From: Humibacillus sp. DSM 29435
GTDB taxonomy: Bacteria; Actinomycetota; Actinomycetes; Actinomycetales; Dermatophilaceae
Direction: 5' to 3'
Assembly (NCBI RefSeq): GCF_001758225.1
Contig: NZ_MAST01000051.1
Span: forward strand, 1 to 64,000
DNA length: 64,000 nt
Positions 55,066-64,000 of the stretch are shown piece after piece (positions within the stretch are counted from its first letter, which is position 1; every line of letters begins with the position of its first letter). The notes beneath the pieces are model-generated. The model was not told the DNA's origin and searched no databases. It was given only the letters and a program-made list of their open reading frames with translations. The position numbers and the translations under genes were made by a program.

Positions 55066-55836
55066 ATGGCTCGCTACGAAGGCCGTCATCGAAACGCGCC
55101 CATCGCCACCCCCGTTCTGTCGCAGCAACCCACCCCTCGGTCTGGGGAGCAGCCGCAGCACGGCGGTCGCCGGCGCACGCTGCGTCCGCTGGTCGCCGTG
55201 GGTACCGCTGCCGGTGTCGCCCTCGGGGTGTTCGGTCTGACCGGCTCGGTCAGTGCCCGCCAGGGCAGCGCGGTTGACCTGTCGGTCGCGATGGTGAGCC
55301 ATACCGACGTACTGGCTCGGGAGGCGGTGACCCAGACCGCCACCCGCGGGCAGCAGCGGGTGTCGCGTGACGTGGCCCGGGTCGCGCTCTCGGCCACCGC
55401 AGTGCAGGCGGCCAGGACGGCAGTGGCCAAGGCCAAGGCGGCCCAGCAGGTGCGCGACGCCGCTGAGGCACAGGCCCGGGAGAAGGCCGCCGAGAAGCAG
55501 CGGCAGTTCGTCATCGCCGATGCGAAGTCGAACCCGAGGGCCGCGGCCAAGGCCCTCATGAGCGATCACGGCTGGTCGAGCGACGCGCAGTACGGCTGTC
55601 TGCTCAACCTGTGGAACGGTGAGAGCGACTGGAAGTGGTCGGCCCACAACAGCAGCTCGGGCGCCTACGGCATCCCGCAGTCGTTGCCGGCCAGCAAGAT
55701 GGCGCAGTTCGGCAGCGACTACCGCACCAACCCCATCACCCAGATCAAGTGGGGCCTCTGGTACATCGAGGCCTCCTACGGCAGCCCGTGCAGCGCGTGG
55801 TCGACCTGGCAGTCTCGCAGCCCGCACTGGTACTGA
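55066..55836 (+). CDS. Secreted lytic-transglycosylase-like (Rpf/lysozyme-fold) protein
   Basis: A 256-residue protein. A basic N-terminal stretch is followed by an uncleaved or late signal helix (LVAVGTAAGVALGVFGLTGSVSA, about 42-64). An Ala/Gln/Lys/Arg-rich coiled coil (about 110-150) leads to an 80-residue C-terminal lysozyme-like domain with the catalytic Glu in CLLNLWNGESDWKWSA, then SSGAYGIPQSLPASKM and a Trp-rich end. It would cleave peptidoglycan glycan strands during growth or reactivation. ATG 55066; AGGAAGG lies 12 bases upstream. No partner gene. Confidence 0.87.
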   Translation: MARYEGRHRNAPIATPVLSQQPTPRSGEQPQHGGRRRTLRPLVAVGTAAGVALGVFGLTGSVSARQGSAVDLSVAMVSHTDVLAREAVTQTATRGQQRVSRDVARVALSATAVQAARTAVAKAKAAQQVRDAAEAQAREKAAEKQRQFVIADAKSNPRAAAKALMSDHGWSSDAQYGCLLNLWNGESDWKWSAHNSSSGAYGIPQSLPASKMAQFGSDYRTNPITQIKWGLWYIEASYGSPCSAWSTWQSRSPHWY

Positions 55837-55868
55837 TCCCGACCCGGCTGATCTCGCCCGCGTCAGGC

Positions 55869-56840
55869 TCAGATCTTGCGGAGGCGTACGCGTCGCACCT
55901 CGTGGTTCGACCCCTTGGAGAGCACCAGGGTCGCCCGGGAGCGGGTCGGGAGGATGTTCTCGACGAGGTTCGGGCCGTTGATCTCGCGCCAGATACGGCC
56001 CGCCGTGGCCACCGCCTCGTCATCGGACAGCACGGCGTAGCGGTGGAAGTAGGAGTCGGGGTCGGAGAAGGCGGTCTGGCGCAGTCGCAGGAAGCGCTCG
56101 ACGTACCAGGTGCGCACGTCATCGACCCAGGCGTCGACGTACACCGAGAAGTCGAAGAAGTCGCTGATCGCGAGCCCGGCCCCTCTCACCGGATGCAGCC
56201 GGGGGGCTTGGAGCACGTTGAGGCCCTCGACGATGAGCACGTCGGGCTGGCGCACCACCGTGCGCTCGTCCTTGACGATGTCGTAGGTGAGATGCGAGTA
56301 GACGGGCGCCGTGACCTCGGTGCGCCCGGACTTGACCTCGGTGACGAACCGCAGCAGCGCCCGGCGGTCGTACGACTCGGGAAAGCCTTTTCGTTGCAGG
56401 AGCCCTCTTCGTTCAAGTTCAGCGTTGGGAAAGAGGAAACCATCGGTCGTGACGAGCTCGACGTGCGGGGTGTCGGGCCAGCGGGCGAGCATCTCGCGCA
56501 GGATGCGGGCCGTCGTCGACTTGCCGACGGCCACCGACCCGGCCACCCCGATGACGAAGGGGGTGCGCGCCGGCCGCTCGCCGAGAAACTCGCTCGTCAC
56601 CTGGTGCAGCTGTCGGGTGCCGGCGACGTAGAAGTTGAGCAGACGAGAGAGTGGCAGGTAGACGTCTTCGATCTCGCGCAGGTCGACACGGTCGCCGAGG
56701 CCGCGCAGGCGAGTCAGGTCATCGTCGTCGAGACTGAGTGGCAGGTTCTGACGCAGCCGCGACCACGCCGCGCGGTCGAGCTCGACGTACGGCGAGTGGA
56801 TGGGGGTGAGTGCACCCGTTCCTGTGGCTGACTGCGACAC
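55869..56840 (-). CDS. coaA: Type I pantothenate kinase
   Basis: A 323-residue CoaA that phosphorylates pantothenate, the first and rate-setting step of CoA synthesis. Walker A is [14 protein letters not shown] near 105-118; [29 protein letters not shown] and [11 protein letters not shown] follow, and the end matches the family ([21 protein letters not shown]). GTG 56840 is preferred over 56912 because CACAAT lies six bases upstream and because 56912 would overlap the glmS start. It is divergent from glmS. Confidence 0.95.
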   Translation of the reverse strand: MSQSATGTGALTPIHSPYVELDRAAWSRLRQNLPLSLDDDDLTRLRGLGDRVDLREIEDVYLPLSRLLNFYVAGTRQLHQVTSEFLGERPARTPFVIGVAGSVAVGKSTTARILREMLARWPDTPHVELVTTDGFLFPNAELERRGLLQRKGFPESYDRRALLRFVTEVKSGRTEVTAPVYSHLTYDIVKDERTVVRQPDVLIVEGLNVLQAPRLHPVRGAGLAISDFFDFSVYVDAWVDDVRTWYVERFLRLRQTAFSDPDSYFHRYAVLSDDEAVATAGRIWREINGPNLVENILPTRSRATLVLSKGSNHEVRRVRLRKI

Positions 56841-56846
56841 CCGGCC

Positions 56847-56852
56847 ATTGTG
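56847..56852 (-). promoter_or_regulatory. Leaderless -10 element CACAAT for coaA
   Basis: CACAAT on the minus strand ends six bases before GTG 56840; there is no Shine-Dalgarno sequence. Confidence 0.5.
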
Positions 56853-56897
56853 GCCCACCACGAGCCCGGGTTGGCCCGGGGGCCCACTCCGGTCCCT

Positions 56898-56903
56898 TAG
56901 GCT
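56898..56903 (+). promoter_or_regulatory. Leaderless -10 element TAGGCT for glmS
   Basis: TAGGCT ends seven bases before ATG 56911; there is no Shine-Dalgarno sequence. Confidence 0.6.
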
Positions 56904-56910
56904 GGGCGCC

Positions 56911-58770
56911 ATGTGTGGGATCGTGGGCTACGTCGGCAGAGCCGAAGACGACAGTGCGCTCGACGTCTTGATGGAGGGACTCGCTCGTCTGGAGTACCGG
57001 GGGTACGACTCGGCGGGGGTCGCGCTGGTCACCGGCGACCACACCTCGACCCGCAAGAAGTCGGGCAAGCTCGCCAACCTGCGTGCCGAGCTGGAGGCTG
57101 ACCCGCTGCCCCCGTCCACCACCGGCATCGGCCACACCCGTTGGGCCACGCACGGCGGGCCGACCGACGAGAACGCCCATCCGCACCGGGGCGGTGCCGA
57201 CGGCAAGCTGGCGTTGATCCACAACGGCATCATCGAGAACTTCCACTCGCTCAAGCGTGGTCTGCTCGCGCAGGGCACGGTCTTCACCAGCGAGACCGAC
57301 ACCGAGGTCGTGGCCCACCTGCTCGCGGCGGCCTACGACGAGCACCACGACCTCACCGAGGCGATGCGGGTCGTCGTGGCCGACCTCGAAGGAGCTTTCA
57401 CGCTGCTGGCGATCCACGCCGACCAGCCCGGCGTCGTGGTGGGCGCGCGGCGCAACAGCCCGCTGGTCGTCGGACTCGGCGCTGACGCCAACTACCTCGG
57501 CTCCGACGTCGCGGCCTTCATCGGCTACACCCGCCAGGCGCTCGAGCTTGACCAGGACCAGATCGTCACGATCACCGCCGACGGCGTCACGGTGATGGGC
57601 TTCGACGGCGCGCCCGCCGAAGGCAAGGCCTTCGAGGTGACCTGGGACGCCGCCGCCGCAGAGAAGGGCGGCTACGCCACCTTCATGGAGAAGGAGATCC
57701 ACGACCAGCCCCACGCCGTCGCCGACACCCTGCTCGGTCGCACCGACGCCGACGGCCGGCTCACCCTCGACGAGATGGACATCACCGAGCACCAGCTGCG
57801 CGAGATCGACCGCATCATCGTCGTCGCGTGTGGAACGGCGGCCTACGCCGGCCTCGTCGCCAAGTACGCCATCGAACACTGGACTCGCATCCCGGTCGAG
57901 GTGGCCCTCGCGCACGAGTTCCGGTACTGCGACCCGATCGTCAACGACCGCACGCTCGTGGTGTCGATCAGCCAGTCGGGCGAGACGATGGACACCCTGA
58001 TGGCGGTCAAGCACGCCAGGCTGCTCGGCGCCCTGACGATCTCCGTCTGCAACACCCACGGGGCCACCATTCCCCGCGAGTCGGATGCCGTGCTCTACAC
58101 CCACGCCGGCCCCGAGATCGCCGTCGCATCGACGAAGGCCTTCCTCGCGCAGATCACCGCCTGCTACGTGCTCGGGCTCTACCTCGCGCAGCTGCGTGGT
58201 GGCTCGTTCGCCGACGACGCGCAGTCGGTGATGAAGCAGCTCGGCGAGGTGCCCGGCAAGATCGAGACCCTGCTGGGCCGGATGGACCGGGTCAAGGAGA
58301 TCGCCGGCTTCATGGCCGACACCCGCTCCGTGCTCTTCCTCGGGCGCCACGTCGGCTACCCCGTGGCGATGGAGGGCGCGCTGAAGCTGAAGGAGCTCGC
58401 CTACATCCACGCGGAGGGTTTCGCCGCCGGTGAGCTCAAGCACGGCCCGATCGCCCTCATCGAGCCGGGCCAGCCGGTGTTCGTCATCGTGCCCTCGCCT
58501 TCGAGTGAGCACGGGCTGCACGGCAAGGTCGTGAGCAACATCCAGGAGATCCGGGCCCGGGGGGCACGCACCATCGTCATCGCCGAGGAGGGCGACGAGG
58601 CCGTCGAGGCCTTTGCCGACGAAGTGATCCGGGTGCCGGTGACGGCTCCGTTGCTGGCCCCGTTGCTGACGGTCGTTCCGCTGCAGGTCTTTGCGCTCTG
58701 GCTCTCGACCGCGAAGGGTCTCGACGTCGACCAGCCCCGCAACCTCGCGAAGTCGGTGACCGTCGAGTGA
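56911..58770 (+). CDS. glmS: Glutamine-fructose-6-phosphate aminotransferase (isomerizing)
   Basis: A 619-residue enzyme that makes glucosamine-6-phosphate for peptidoglycan and mycothiol. The N-terminal glutaminase starts MCGIVGYVG, so Cys2 is the nucleophile, with [21 protein letters not shown]. Two SIS isomerase domains follow ([33 protein letters not shown]) and the end is [13 protein letters not shown]. Standard length. No glmS ribozyme is present, as expected in actinobacteria. It starts the run glmS-acpS-nnr-alr. Confidence 0.98.
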   Translation: MCGIVGYVGRAEDDSALDVLMEGLARLEYRGYDSAGVALVTGDHTSTRKKSGKLANLRAELEADPLPPSTTGIGHTRWATHGGPTDENAHPHRGGADGKLALIHNGIIENFHSLKRGLLAQGTVFTSETDTEVVAHLLAAAYDEHHDLTEAMRVVVADLEGAFTLLAIHADQPGVVVGARRNSPLVVGLGADANYLGSDVAAFIGYTRQALELDQDQIVTITADGVTVMGFDGAPAEGKAFEVTWDAAAAEKGGYATFMEKEIHDQPHAVADTLLGRTDADGRLTLDEMDITEHQLREIDRIIVVACGTAAYAGLVAKYAIEHWTRIPVEVALAHEFRYCDPIVNDRTLVVSISQSGETMDTLMAVKHARLLGALTISVCNTHGATIPRESDAVLYTHAGPEIAVASTKAFLAQITACYVLGLYLAQLRGGSFADDAQSVMKQLGEVPGKIETLLGRMDRVKEIAGFMADTRSVLFLGRHVGYPVAMEGALKLKELAYIHAEGFAAGELKHGPIALIEPGQPVFVIVPSPSSEHGLHGKVVSNIQEIRARGARTIVIAEEGDEAVEAFADEVIRVPVTAPLLAPLLTVVPLQVFALWLSTAKGLDVDQPRNLAKSVTVE

Positions 58771-58825
58771 GCGCCCGGTCGCGCTGGTGGCAGGCGGACG
58801 CAACCCGACGCGCCCGACCACGCCC

Positions 58826-59176
58826 GTGATCATCGGCGTGGGGATCGACGTGGTCGACATCGAGAGGTTCGCGAAGACCCTCGAGCGCACCCCGGCCCTA
58901 CGTGATCGGCTCTTCACAGCGGAGGAGCGCGGGCTCGGGATCGCCTCTCTGGCAGCACGCTTCGCGGCGAAGGAGGCCCTCGCGAAGTCGCTCGGTGCCC
59001 CGGCCGGCATGTACTGGACCGATGCCCGGGTCGTAACGAGCGAGAGTGGAAAGCCCTCTCTCGTGATCGGTGGCACCGTGCAGTCACGAGCGAGCGACCT
59101 CGGTGTCGACTGCTTCCACGTCTCGCTCTCGCACGACGCCGGCGTGGCGTCTGCCGTCGTCATCGCGGAGGGCTGA
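58826..59176 (+). CDS. acpS: Holo-[acyl-carrier-protein] synthase
   Basis: A 116-residue AcpS that transfers phosphopantetheine from CoA to the fatty-acid carrier protein. It has [12 protein letters not shown] (Mg ligand Asp), [13 protein letters not shown] near 50-62 and [15 protein letters not shown] at the end. GTG 58826 gives the usual start, while GTG 58787 would add 13 residues. The stop overlaps the next ATG (TGATG). The nearby coaA supplies its CoA substrate pathway. Confidence 0.94.
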   Translation: MIIGVGIDVVDIERFAKTLERTPALRDRLFTAEERGLGIASLAARFAAKEALAKSLGAPAGMYWTDARVVTSESGKPSLVIGGTVQSRASDLGVDCFHVSLSHDAGVASAVVIAEG

Positions 59177-60663
59177 TGATCCGCGCCCACTCGGTGACGA
59201 CCGTTCGCGCCGCCGAAGCCGAGGCCATGGCTGAGCTGCCAGACGGCGAGCTCATGCGGCGGGCGGCCCAGGGGCTGGCCGAGGTCGCCGCGACGCGTCT
59301 CGACGAGCGTGACGGCACGACGGCGGTGGCGCTGGTCGGCGGCGGTGACAACGGAGGCGATGCCCTGTACGCCATCGCCCTCCTCAGCGAGGCCGGGTTC
59401 GCTTGCGCCGCAGTGCTCGTCCCCGAGGGTGGCCGCGAAGCCGTTCACCCTGGTGGGTTGCGTGAGGCCGAACATCAGGGGGTCGACACCGTCTCCGCCG
59501 ATGACGACTCCACCGCCGCCCTCGTGGCCGAGGCTGATCTCGTGCTCGACGGCATCGTCGGCATCGGCGGGCACCCTGGCCTGCGCCCGGGGGCGTCCGC
59601 ACTCGTCGATGCGATCGCCGAGGAGGCGTGGGTCATCGCGGTCGATCTCGCCAGCGGGCTCGACCCGGCTGGGGAGGTCGCGGCCGACGACACGGTGTGG
59701 GCCGACGAGACGGTGACGTTCGGCACGCCCAAACCGGTGCACCTGCTGCCCGCCGGCGAACCGGCATCCGGCCTGCTGACCGTGATCGACATCGGCGTCG
59801 ACTTCAGCGCCCGACCGGCGGCTGTCGAACGTCTTGTCTGGGACGACGTCGCAACGCTGTGGCCCGTTCCCGGCCCGAGTGACGACAAGTACTCCCGTGG
59901 CGTGCTGGGCGTTGTCGCCGGCGGCGAAGGGTACGCCGGTGCCGCCGTGCTCTGCGTCACCGGCGCCGTCGAGGCCGGCGCGGGGATGGTGCGTTACGTG
60001 GGCACCGCGACCCCCACGGGCCTGGTGCGGGCGGCGGCGCCCGAGGTGGTCATGGGCGACGGGCACGTTCAGGCCTGGGTCATCGGCCCGGGGTTCGACC
60101 CCGAAGCCGACGGTGAGCAGGCGCAGGCCCAGCTGCGGGTGGCCCAGCAGGCCCTGGCGTCCGACCTGCCCGTCGTGGTCGACGCGGGCGCGCTCAGCCT
60201 GCTCGACGGGGCCCGCACCGCGGTCACGCTGATCACCCCGCACGCCGGTGAGGCGGCCACCCTGCTGACGCGGCTGGGAAACTCGCAGGTCACCCGCGAT
60301 GACGTCGAGGCGCGACCGTTCGAGCAGGCCCGACGCCTCGCGGCGCTGGCGAACGCCGTCGTGCTGCTCAAGGGGTCGACGACCCTGGTGGTGACCCCCG
60401 ACGGGCAAGCGGCGCGGTCACAGGCCGACGGCACGCCCTGGCTGGCCACGGCCGGGTCGGGCGACGTGCTGGCCGGGGTGGTGGGAGCTCTGCTGGCCTC
60501 CGGCCTCTCGGCCGTCGACGCGGCGTCGCTCGGCGCCCTGGTTCACGGTGTGGCCGGCGGCCGCGTGTCAGGAGGTGGCCCGGTTCGCGCCCTCGCGCTC
60601 GCGCACGAGATCCGTTCCGCGGTGCGTCATCTGCTCGTACGTGCCGGTTCGACAGGTCACTGA
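59176..60663 (+). CDS. nnr: Bifunctional NAD(P)HX epimerase / ADP-dependent dehydratase
   Basis: A 495-residue fusion that repairs hydrated NAD(P)H. The N-terminal YjeF_N epimerase has VALVGGGDNGGDALYAI and DGIVGIGG near 120. The C-terminal ribokinase-like dehydratase has VVAGGEGYAGAAVL, VIGPGF, the ADP site TPHAGEAATLL and WLATAGSGDVLAGVVGALLA. Standard length. The start is fixed by a one-base overlap with the acpS stop. Position between acpS and alr is typical of actinobacteria. Confidence 0.94.
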   Translation: MIRAHSVTTVRAAEAEAMAELPDGELMRRAAQGLAEVAATRLDERDGTTAVALVGGGDNGGDALYAIALLSEAGFACAAVLVPEGGREAVHPGGLREAEHQGVDTVSADDDSTAALVAEADLVLDGIVGIGGHPGLRPGASALVDAIAEEAWVIAVDLASGLDPAGEVAADDTVWADETVTFGTPKPVHLLPAGEPASGLLTVIDIGVDFSARPAAVERLVWDDVATLWPVPGPSDDKYSRGVLGVVAGGEGYAGAAVLCVTGAVEAGAGMVRYVGTATPTGLVRAAAPEVVMGDGHVQAWVIGPGFDPEADGEQAQAQLRVAQQALASDLPVVVDAGALSLLDGARTAVTLITPHAGEAATLLTRLGNSQVTRDDVEARPFEQARRLAALANAVVLLKGSTTLVVTPDGQAARSQADGTPWLATAGSGDVLAGVVGALLASGLSAVDAASLGALVHGVAGGRVSGGGPVRALALAHEIRSAVRHLLVRAGSTGH

Positions 60664-60742
60664 GCCGTGTCACATCAGCCGGGCCGGGTTCGGTCGCCCC
60701 GGCGGCCGCCGGAGGCCGTCACCGATGCGTTGCCGTGCATGG

Positions 60743-60748
60743 CAGAAT
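60743..60748 (+). promoter_or_regulatory. Leaderless -10 element CAGAAT for alr
   Basis: CAGAAT ends seven bases before ATG 60756; there is no Shine-Dalgarno sequence. It fixes the start against GTG 60735. Confidence 0.5.
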
Positions 60749-60755
60749 TCGCGAG

Positions 60756-61955
60756 ATGACGCCGAGCCCCGTCGCTGCCGACCCCGGTGCCACCGCCGAC
60801 CGTGAGACGCCTCAGACCCACGGCCTTCCCGGCTGGGCCGAGATCGACCTCTCGGCGCTCGAGCACAACGTGCGCACGCTCCGTGAGCGGGCGCCTGAAG
60901 CCGACTTCATGGCCGTCGTCAAGGCCGACGCGTACGGCCATGGGCTGCTGCCGGTGGCTCGGGCGGCGGTGCGGGCCGGAGCCGGCTGGCTCGGCGTCGC
61001 CCAGTTCTCGGAAGCCTTCGCCCTGCGTGACGCGGGCCTCGACACCCGGCTGCTCACCTGGCTGAGCGTGCCCGGCGCCGACTTCACGGGCGCGGTACGA
61101 CGCGCCATCGACCTCTCGGCATCGGCGACGTGGGTGCTCGACGAGATCGCCACCGCGGCCCGCGCCCTCGCCACCACGGCGCGCGTCCACCTCAAGGTCG
61201 ACACCGGGCTCGGGCGAGGGGGTGCGTTCGGCGCCGACTTCACGAGCCTGGTGGCGCACGCCCGCTCGCTCGAGGCGGAGGGCGCGATCCGCGTCGTCGG
61301 CGTCTGGACCCATTTCGCCTTCGCCGACTCCCCCCGGCACCCGACGGTGATCGCCCAGCAGGAGCGTTTCTTCGAGGCCGTGGCCGAGGCCGAGCGGGCC
61401 GGCATCCGCCCCGAGGTGCGCCACCTGGCCAACTCGGCCGCCACCCTCGTGCACCCCTCGGCCCAGGCCGACCTCGTACGGCCCGGCATCGCCATGTACG
61501 GGCTGAGCCCGGTGCCGCAGGTCGACGACGACTTCGACCTGCGACCGGTCATGAGCCTGCGGATGCGGTTGGCGCTGGTCAAGCGTCTGCCGGCCGGTCA
61601 GGGGGTCAGCTACGGGCACACCTACACCCCGAAGGTCGACACGGTCGTCGGCCTCGTGCCGGCCGGTTATGCCGACGGCATCCCACGCGACGCCTCGAAC
61701 GTCGGGCCCGTCAGCAGGGGCACGTACCGCACCACCGTCGCCGGTCGCGTGTGCATGGACCAGTTCGTCGTCGACCTCGGCCCCGACAGCGATGCCGTCG
61801 CCGGCGACGTCATCACCTTGTTCGGCGCGGGGCCGGGCGAGCCGAGCGCGCAGGACTGGGCCGACGCGACCGGCACCATCAGCTACGAGATCGTGACCCG
61901 CATCGGGGCGCGGGTGCCACGCATCGTCATCGGCGGCTCGCAGGGTCTCTCATGA
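60756..61955 (+). CDS. alr: Alanine racemase
   Basis: A 399-residue fold-type III PLP enzyme that supplies D-alanine for peptidoglycan. The Schiff-base lysine is in MAVVKADAYGHGLLP near 50-64. VHLKVDTGLGRGGAF, the catalytic-Tyr region (RPGIAMYGLSP, then YGHTYTPK in the C-terminal domain) and RVCMDQFVVDL follow. A 25-residue N-terminal extension precedes the core. The stop overlaps the hydrolase start (ATGA). Confidence 0.96.
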   Translation: MTPSPVAADPGATADRETPQTHGLPGWAEIDLSALEHNVRTLRERAPEADFMAVVKADAYGHGLLPVARAAVRAGAGWLGVAQFSEAFALRDAGLDTRLLTWLSVPGADFTGAVRRAIDLSASATWVLDEIATAARALATTARVHLKVDTGLGRGGAFGADFTSLVAHARSLEAEGAIRVVGVWTHFAFADSPRHPTVIAQQERFFEAVAEAERAGIRPEVRHLANSAATLVHPSAQADLVRPGIAMYGLSPVPQVDDDFDLRPVMSLRMRLALVKRLPAGQGVSYGHTYTPKVDTVVGLVPAGYADGIPRDASNVGPVSRGTYRTTVAGRVCMDQFVVDLGPDSDAVAGDVITLFGAGPGEPSAQDWADATGTISYEIVTRIGARVPRIVIGGSQGLS

Positions 61956-63259
61956 GCTCGTGGCTGGGCCGAAACCCCGTGCTCGGTATCGCCGCTGCGG
62001 CCGTCGGTGTGGCGGCGGCAGCAGCAGCCGGGGTCGCGGCTGACCGCGCCACGAGATACCGAGCCGCGATGACGGCACTCGAGACACCTGAGCTGCTCGA
62101 CATCGTGCCCGACGAGGAGCACATCGTGCTCACCGACGACGGGGTGCCGTTGCACGTGGAGATCGACCTGCCCCACCCCGACGATGCCGCCGCCGCAGCG
62201 GTGGGCACGGTCAGAGGAGACCACCCGGAGAACCTCCCCACCGTCGTGCTGACCCACGGCTACTGCCTCAGCCTGCGCTGCTGGACCTACCAGCGTCGTG
62301 CCTTCCGCGACGCCGGTTTCAAGGTCATCAGCTGGGACCAGCGCGGCCACGGCCGGTCTGGTCGTGGGTCGACAGAGAGCTACGTCATCGACCGGCTCGG
62401 CGCCGACCTGCACGCGGTCATCGCGCAGTTCGCGCCCGGTGACGACCTGGTGCTCATCGGGCACTCCATGGGCGGTATGACGATCATGGCGTTCGGCGAG
62501 CAGTATCCAGAGATTCTGCGTGACCGGGTCACCGGGGTCGCCTTCGTCGGCACGAGTCCCGGCGGTCTCACGCTGGCCAACGGTGGTCGGCTCGCCACCA
62601 TCGCCCGCACCCTGCTCGAACGACTCGGCCCGAGCGTGCTCACCCCGCTCAGCAAGCGTCCCGACGTCTTCGGCACGATCCGCCGCGTGGGCAAGGACGT
62701 CGAGCTCTTCCTCGTCGAGCAGAACTCCTTCGCCTCGCCCGTGCCGCGGAGCGTCGTGCGCTACACCGCAGACATCCTGCTCGGCACGCCGCTCGATGTC
62801 ATCAACGGCTACCTCAAGACCTTCGACGGCTTCGACAAGCGACCGGTGCTGGCCCAGTTCCGGCACGCCATGGTGCTGGTCTTCAACGGCCGGCAGGACA
62901 TCCTCACACCGCCGGCTCACAGCGAGCTCATCGTCGAGGCCATCCCCGGCGCCGAGCACGTGCTCGTCAACGACGCTGGGCACGTCATCATGCTCGAGCA
63001 CCCCGACCTGCTGAACGGGCACCTGATCGACCTCATCGAGCACTCGGCCCGCGCCCACGCCGACGACGTGCCGCCCGATCCCGGGCCGAGGGTGCGCAAG
63101 GTGGTGACCGACGTCGCCAAGGCGCGGCGCCTGCGGCGGATGGAGCGCCAGGCCGACGAGATCGTCAGGGCAGGCCGCGGCGCCAAGCCCGGGAAGTCCA
63201 CGAAGCAGGCTGCGCCGAAGGCACCAGCACAGCGTGAGAAGCGGTCACGTGGAGCGTGA
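61952..63259 (+). CDS. Alpha/beta hydrolase with N-terminal membrane anchor
   Basis: A 435-residue protein. A hydrophobic N-terminus (VLGIAAAAVGVAAAAAAGVAA) probably anchors or exports it. The hydrolase has VLTHGYCLSLRCW (oxyanion), SWDQRGHGRSG, nucleophile LIGHSMGGMTIMA, acid NGRQDILTP and VNDAGHVIMLEHP (His). A 60-residue basic tail (RRLRRMERQAD, KPGKSTKQAAPK) ends it. It lies between alr and tsaE, an arrangement seen in mycobacteria. Substrate unknown; possibly a lipid ester. The long plus-strand frame from 61130 is a shadow upstream of this start. Confidence 0.88.
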   Translation: MSSWLGRNPVLGIAAAAVGVAAAAAAGVAADRATRYRAAMTALETPELLDIVPDEEHIVLTDDGVPLHVEIDLPHPDDAAAAAVGTVRGDHPENLPTVVLTHGYCLSLRCWTYQRRAFRDAGFKVISWDQRGHGRSGRGSTESYVIDRLGADLHAVIAQFAPGDDLVLIGHSMGGMTIMAFGEQYPEILRDRVTGVAFVGTSPGGLTLANGGRLATIARTLLERLGPSVLTPLSKRPDVFGTIRRVGKDVELFLVEQNSFASPVPRSVVRYTADILLGTPLDVINGYLKTFDGFDKRPVLAQFRHAMVLVFNGRQDILTPPAHSELIVEAIPGAEHVLVNDAGHVIMLEHPDLLNGHLIDLIEHSARAHADDVPPDPGPRVRKVVTDVAKARRLRRMERQADEIVRAGRGAKPGKSTKQAAPKAPAQREKRSRGA

Positions 63260-63743
63260 GCTGCACTGGGCCGATGTGGCGGCCACCCGGGCGTTCGGCA
63301 GGAGACTCGGCCCGCTGCTGCGCGGCGGAGACGTGCTCGTGCTCACGGGTGACCTCGGCGCCGGCAAGACGACACTGACCCAGGCCATCGGCGAGGGGCT
63401 GGGCGTTCGCGGACCCGTCACCTCACCGACGTTCGTCATCGCGCGCCTTCATCCCTCTCTCGTCGGCGGGCCCGACCTTGTGCACGTCGACGCCTATCGC
63501 CTCGGCAGCGCGGTCGAGCTCGACGACCTCGACCTCGACGCCGACCTCGACCACAGTGTGACCGTCGTCGAGTGGGGCGCCGGTCTCGCCGAACAGCTGA
63601 GCGACGCGAGGCTCGAGATCACTCTGCGCGGAGACGGCGAACGAACCGCCCGCGTCGTCGGCGTCGGGGACCGCTGGGATGGCGTGCTGCTCCTGCTGTC
63701 GGAGCCTGGCTTCGCCGACGGGCCTGCCCTCGCCAGCGGGTAG
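63249..63743 (+). CDS. tsaE: tRNA threonylcarbamoyladenosine ATPase TsaE
   Basis: A 164-residue P-loop ATPase required for t6A modification of ANN-decoding tRNAs. It contains GDLGAGKTTLTQ (Walker A), SPTFVIAR, HVDAYRLG and a variable C-terminal part. It overlaps the hydrolase gene by 11 bases. GTG 63249 with GAGAAG six bases upstream is slightly preferred to GTG 63234. It is followed directly by tsaB, its functional partner. Confidence 0.92.
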   Translation: MERELHWADVAATRAFGRRLGPLLRGGDVLVLTGDLGAGKTTLTQAIGEGLGVRGPVTSPTFVIARLHPSLVGGPDLVHVDAYRLGSAVELDDLDLDADLDHSVTVVEWGAGLAEQLSDARLEITLRGDGERTARVVGVGDRWDGVLLLLSEPGFADGPALASG

Positions 63744-63746
63744 CCT
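63741..63746 (+). promoter_or_regulatory. Leaderless -10 element TAGCCT for tsaB
   Basis: TAGCCT, whose TAG is the tsaE stop, ends six bases before GTG 63753. Confidence 0.5.
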
Positions 63747-63752
63747 GTCGTC

Positions 63753-64000
63753 GTGCATCTGCTCGCCATCGACACCTCGACGTCAGCCATCACCGTGGCG
63801 CTGTTCGATGGCTCCCGGGTGACCGCAGAGTCGACCACCTTGGATCCGCGGGCCCACGCCGAGCACCTCGCACCCGGTATCCGCGACGTGCTCGACCAGG
63901 CCGGGGTCGAGCCCGGGGAGGTGACCGGCGTGGTCGTGGGGATCGGTCCCGGCCCGTTCACCGGGCTGCGGGTCGGCATCGTCACCGCCCGCACGTTCGG
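63753..64000 (+). CDS. tsaB: TsaB, partial (cut by the window end)
   Basis: The first 82 codons of the ASKHA-like TsaB that forms the t6A complex with TsaD and TsaE. LLAIDTSTSAITVALFDG gives the phosphate-1-like start and VVVGIGPGPFTGLRVGIVTARTF the conserved interface motif. The C-terminus lies beyond base 64000; rimI and tsaD are expected to follow. Confidence 0.93.
   Translation, partial: MHLLAIDTSTSAITVALFDGSRVTAESTTLDPRAHAEHLAPGIRDVLDQAGVEPGEVTGVVVGIGPGPFTGLRVGIVTARTF

Noticed and set aside
56904-56910. glmS ribozyme upstream of glmS
   Set aside because: Only seven bases separate the -10 element from the ATG, so there is no leader to hold a ribozyme.
56719-60408. 1229-residue minus-strand ORF
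   Set aside because: It lies antisense to glmS, acpS and nnr, whose plus-strand products are complete; it is a high-GC shadow.
61130-61951. Long N-terminal extension of the alpha/beta hydrolase
   Set aside because: It is an out-of-frame reading of alr. The ATGA overlap at 61952 gives a normal start.

Overview
This is a high-GC (about 70%) actinobacterial chromosome segment with strong G/C bias at third codon positions, many GTG starts and closely packed genes. The gene order follows two M. tuberculosis neighbourhoods known to me from memory: mfd-mazG-lipoprotein-eno-ftsB-DUF501-ppx (Rv1020-Rv1026 region), and thiolase-SGNH hydrolase-cbs-metB-greA-DUF4307-mca-small membrane protein-hemolysin III-uppS-coaA-phoH (Rv1074c-Rv1095 region). 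Mycothiol chemistry (mca), a mannosyltransferase of the MptB type and the overall protein style suggest a Micrococcales genome, perhaps Intrasporangiaceae. The family assignment is inference. I see no rRNA, CRISPR array, intact insertion sequence, prophage or biosynthetic gene cluster.

Layout. 1-2518: a secreted SapM-like phosphoesterase flanked by two gene-poor stretches holding decayed coding fragments and a 9-bp repeat. 2519-5035 (minus): APS kinase and a TauE/SafE exporter. 5252-10532 (plus): mfd, a SurA-like lipoprotein, mazG. 10617-12101 (minus): exopolysaccharide sugar transferase. 12349-17410 (plus): eno, ftsB, DUF501, ppx and a membrane protein. 17397-21193 (minus): three translationally coupled membrane-anchored proteins of unknown function, and mptB. 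A tRNA with a UAA anticodon follows. 21627-28786: BI-1 membrane protein, thiolase, twin lipoproteins, SGNH hydrolase, cystathionine beta-synthase. 28862-35977: HhH-GPD and YigZ proteins, sirohydrochlorin chelatase, hydrolase, and a PspC-type two-component locus. 36134-44058: M13 peptidase, SRPBCC protein, msrA, GNAT protein, second SGNH hydrolase, metB, orphan MutL. 44228-48695: greA, DUF4307, mca, trhA, uppS. 49319-52799: a secreted pair, an S8-peptidase-like protein without a catalytic domain next to an S53 protease. 53211-55836: phoH2 with a small upstream ORF, and a lytic-transglycosylase-like secreted protein. 55869-64000: coaA and the envelope/coenzyme run glmS-acpS-nnr-alr-hydrolase-tsaE-tsaB (tsaB cut by the window end).

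Working together: cysC, cbs, metB, mca and msrA form a sulfur, thiol and redox theme. glmS, alr, uppS, mptB, ftsB, the sugar transferase and the lytic enzyme form an envelope theme. Two genome habits stand out. Many genes lack a Shine-Dalgarno sequence and instead carry a TANNNT-like hexamer 6-8 nt before the start codon, which is the leaderless transcript arrangement. Short tandem repeats of 9-15 bp recur in gaps and at low-complexity protein ends. The most unusual items are the split S8-like/S53 pair, the phoH2 leader ORF, the three-gene coupled membrane operon, and an ATT codon at the best-placed start of the APS kinase gene.
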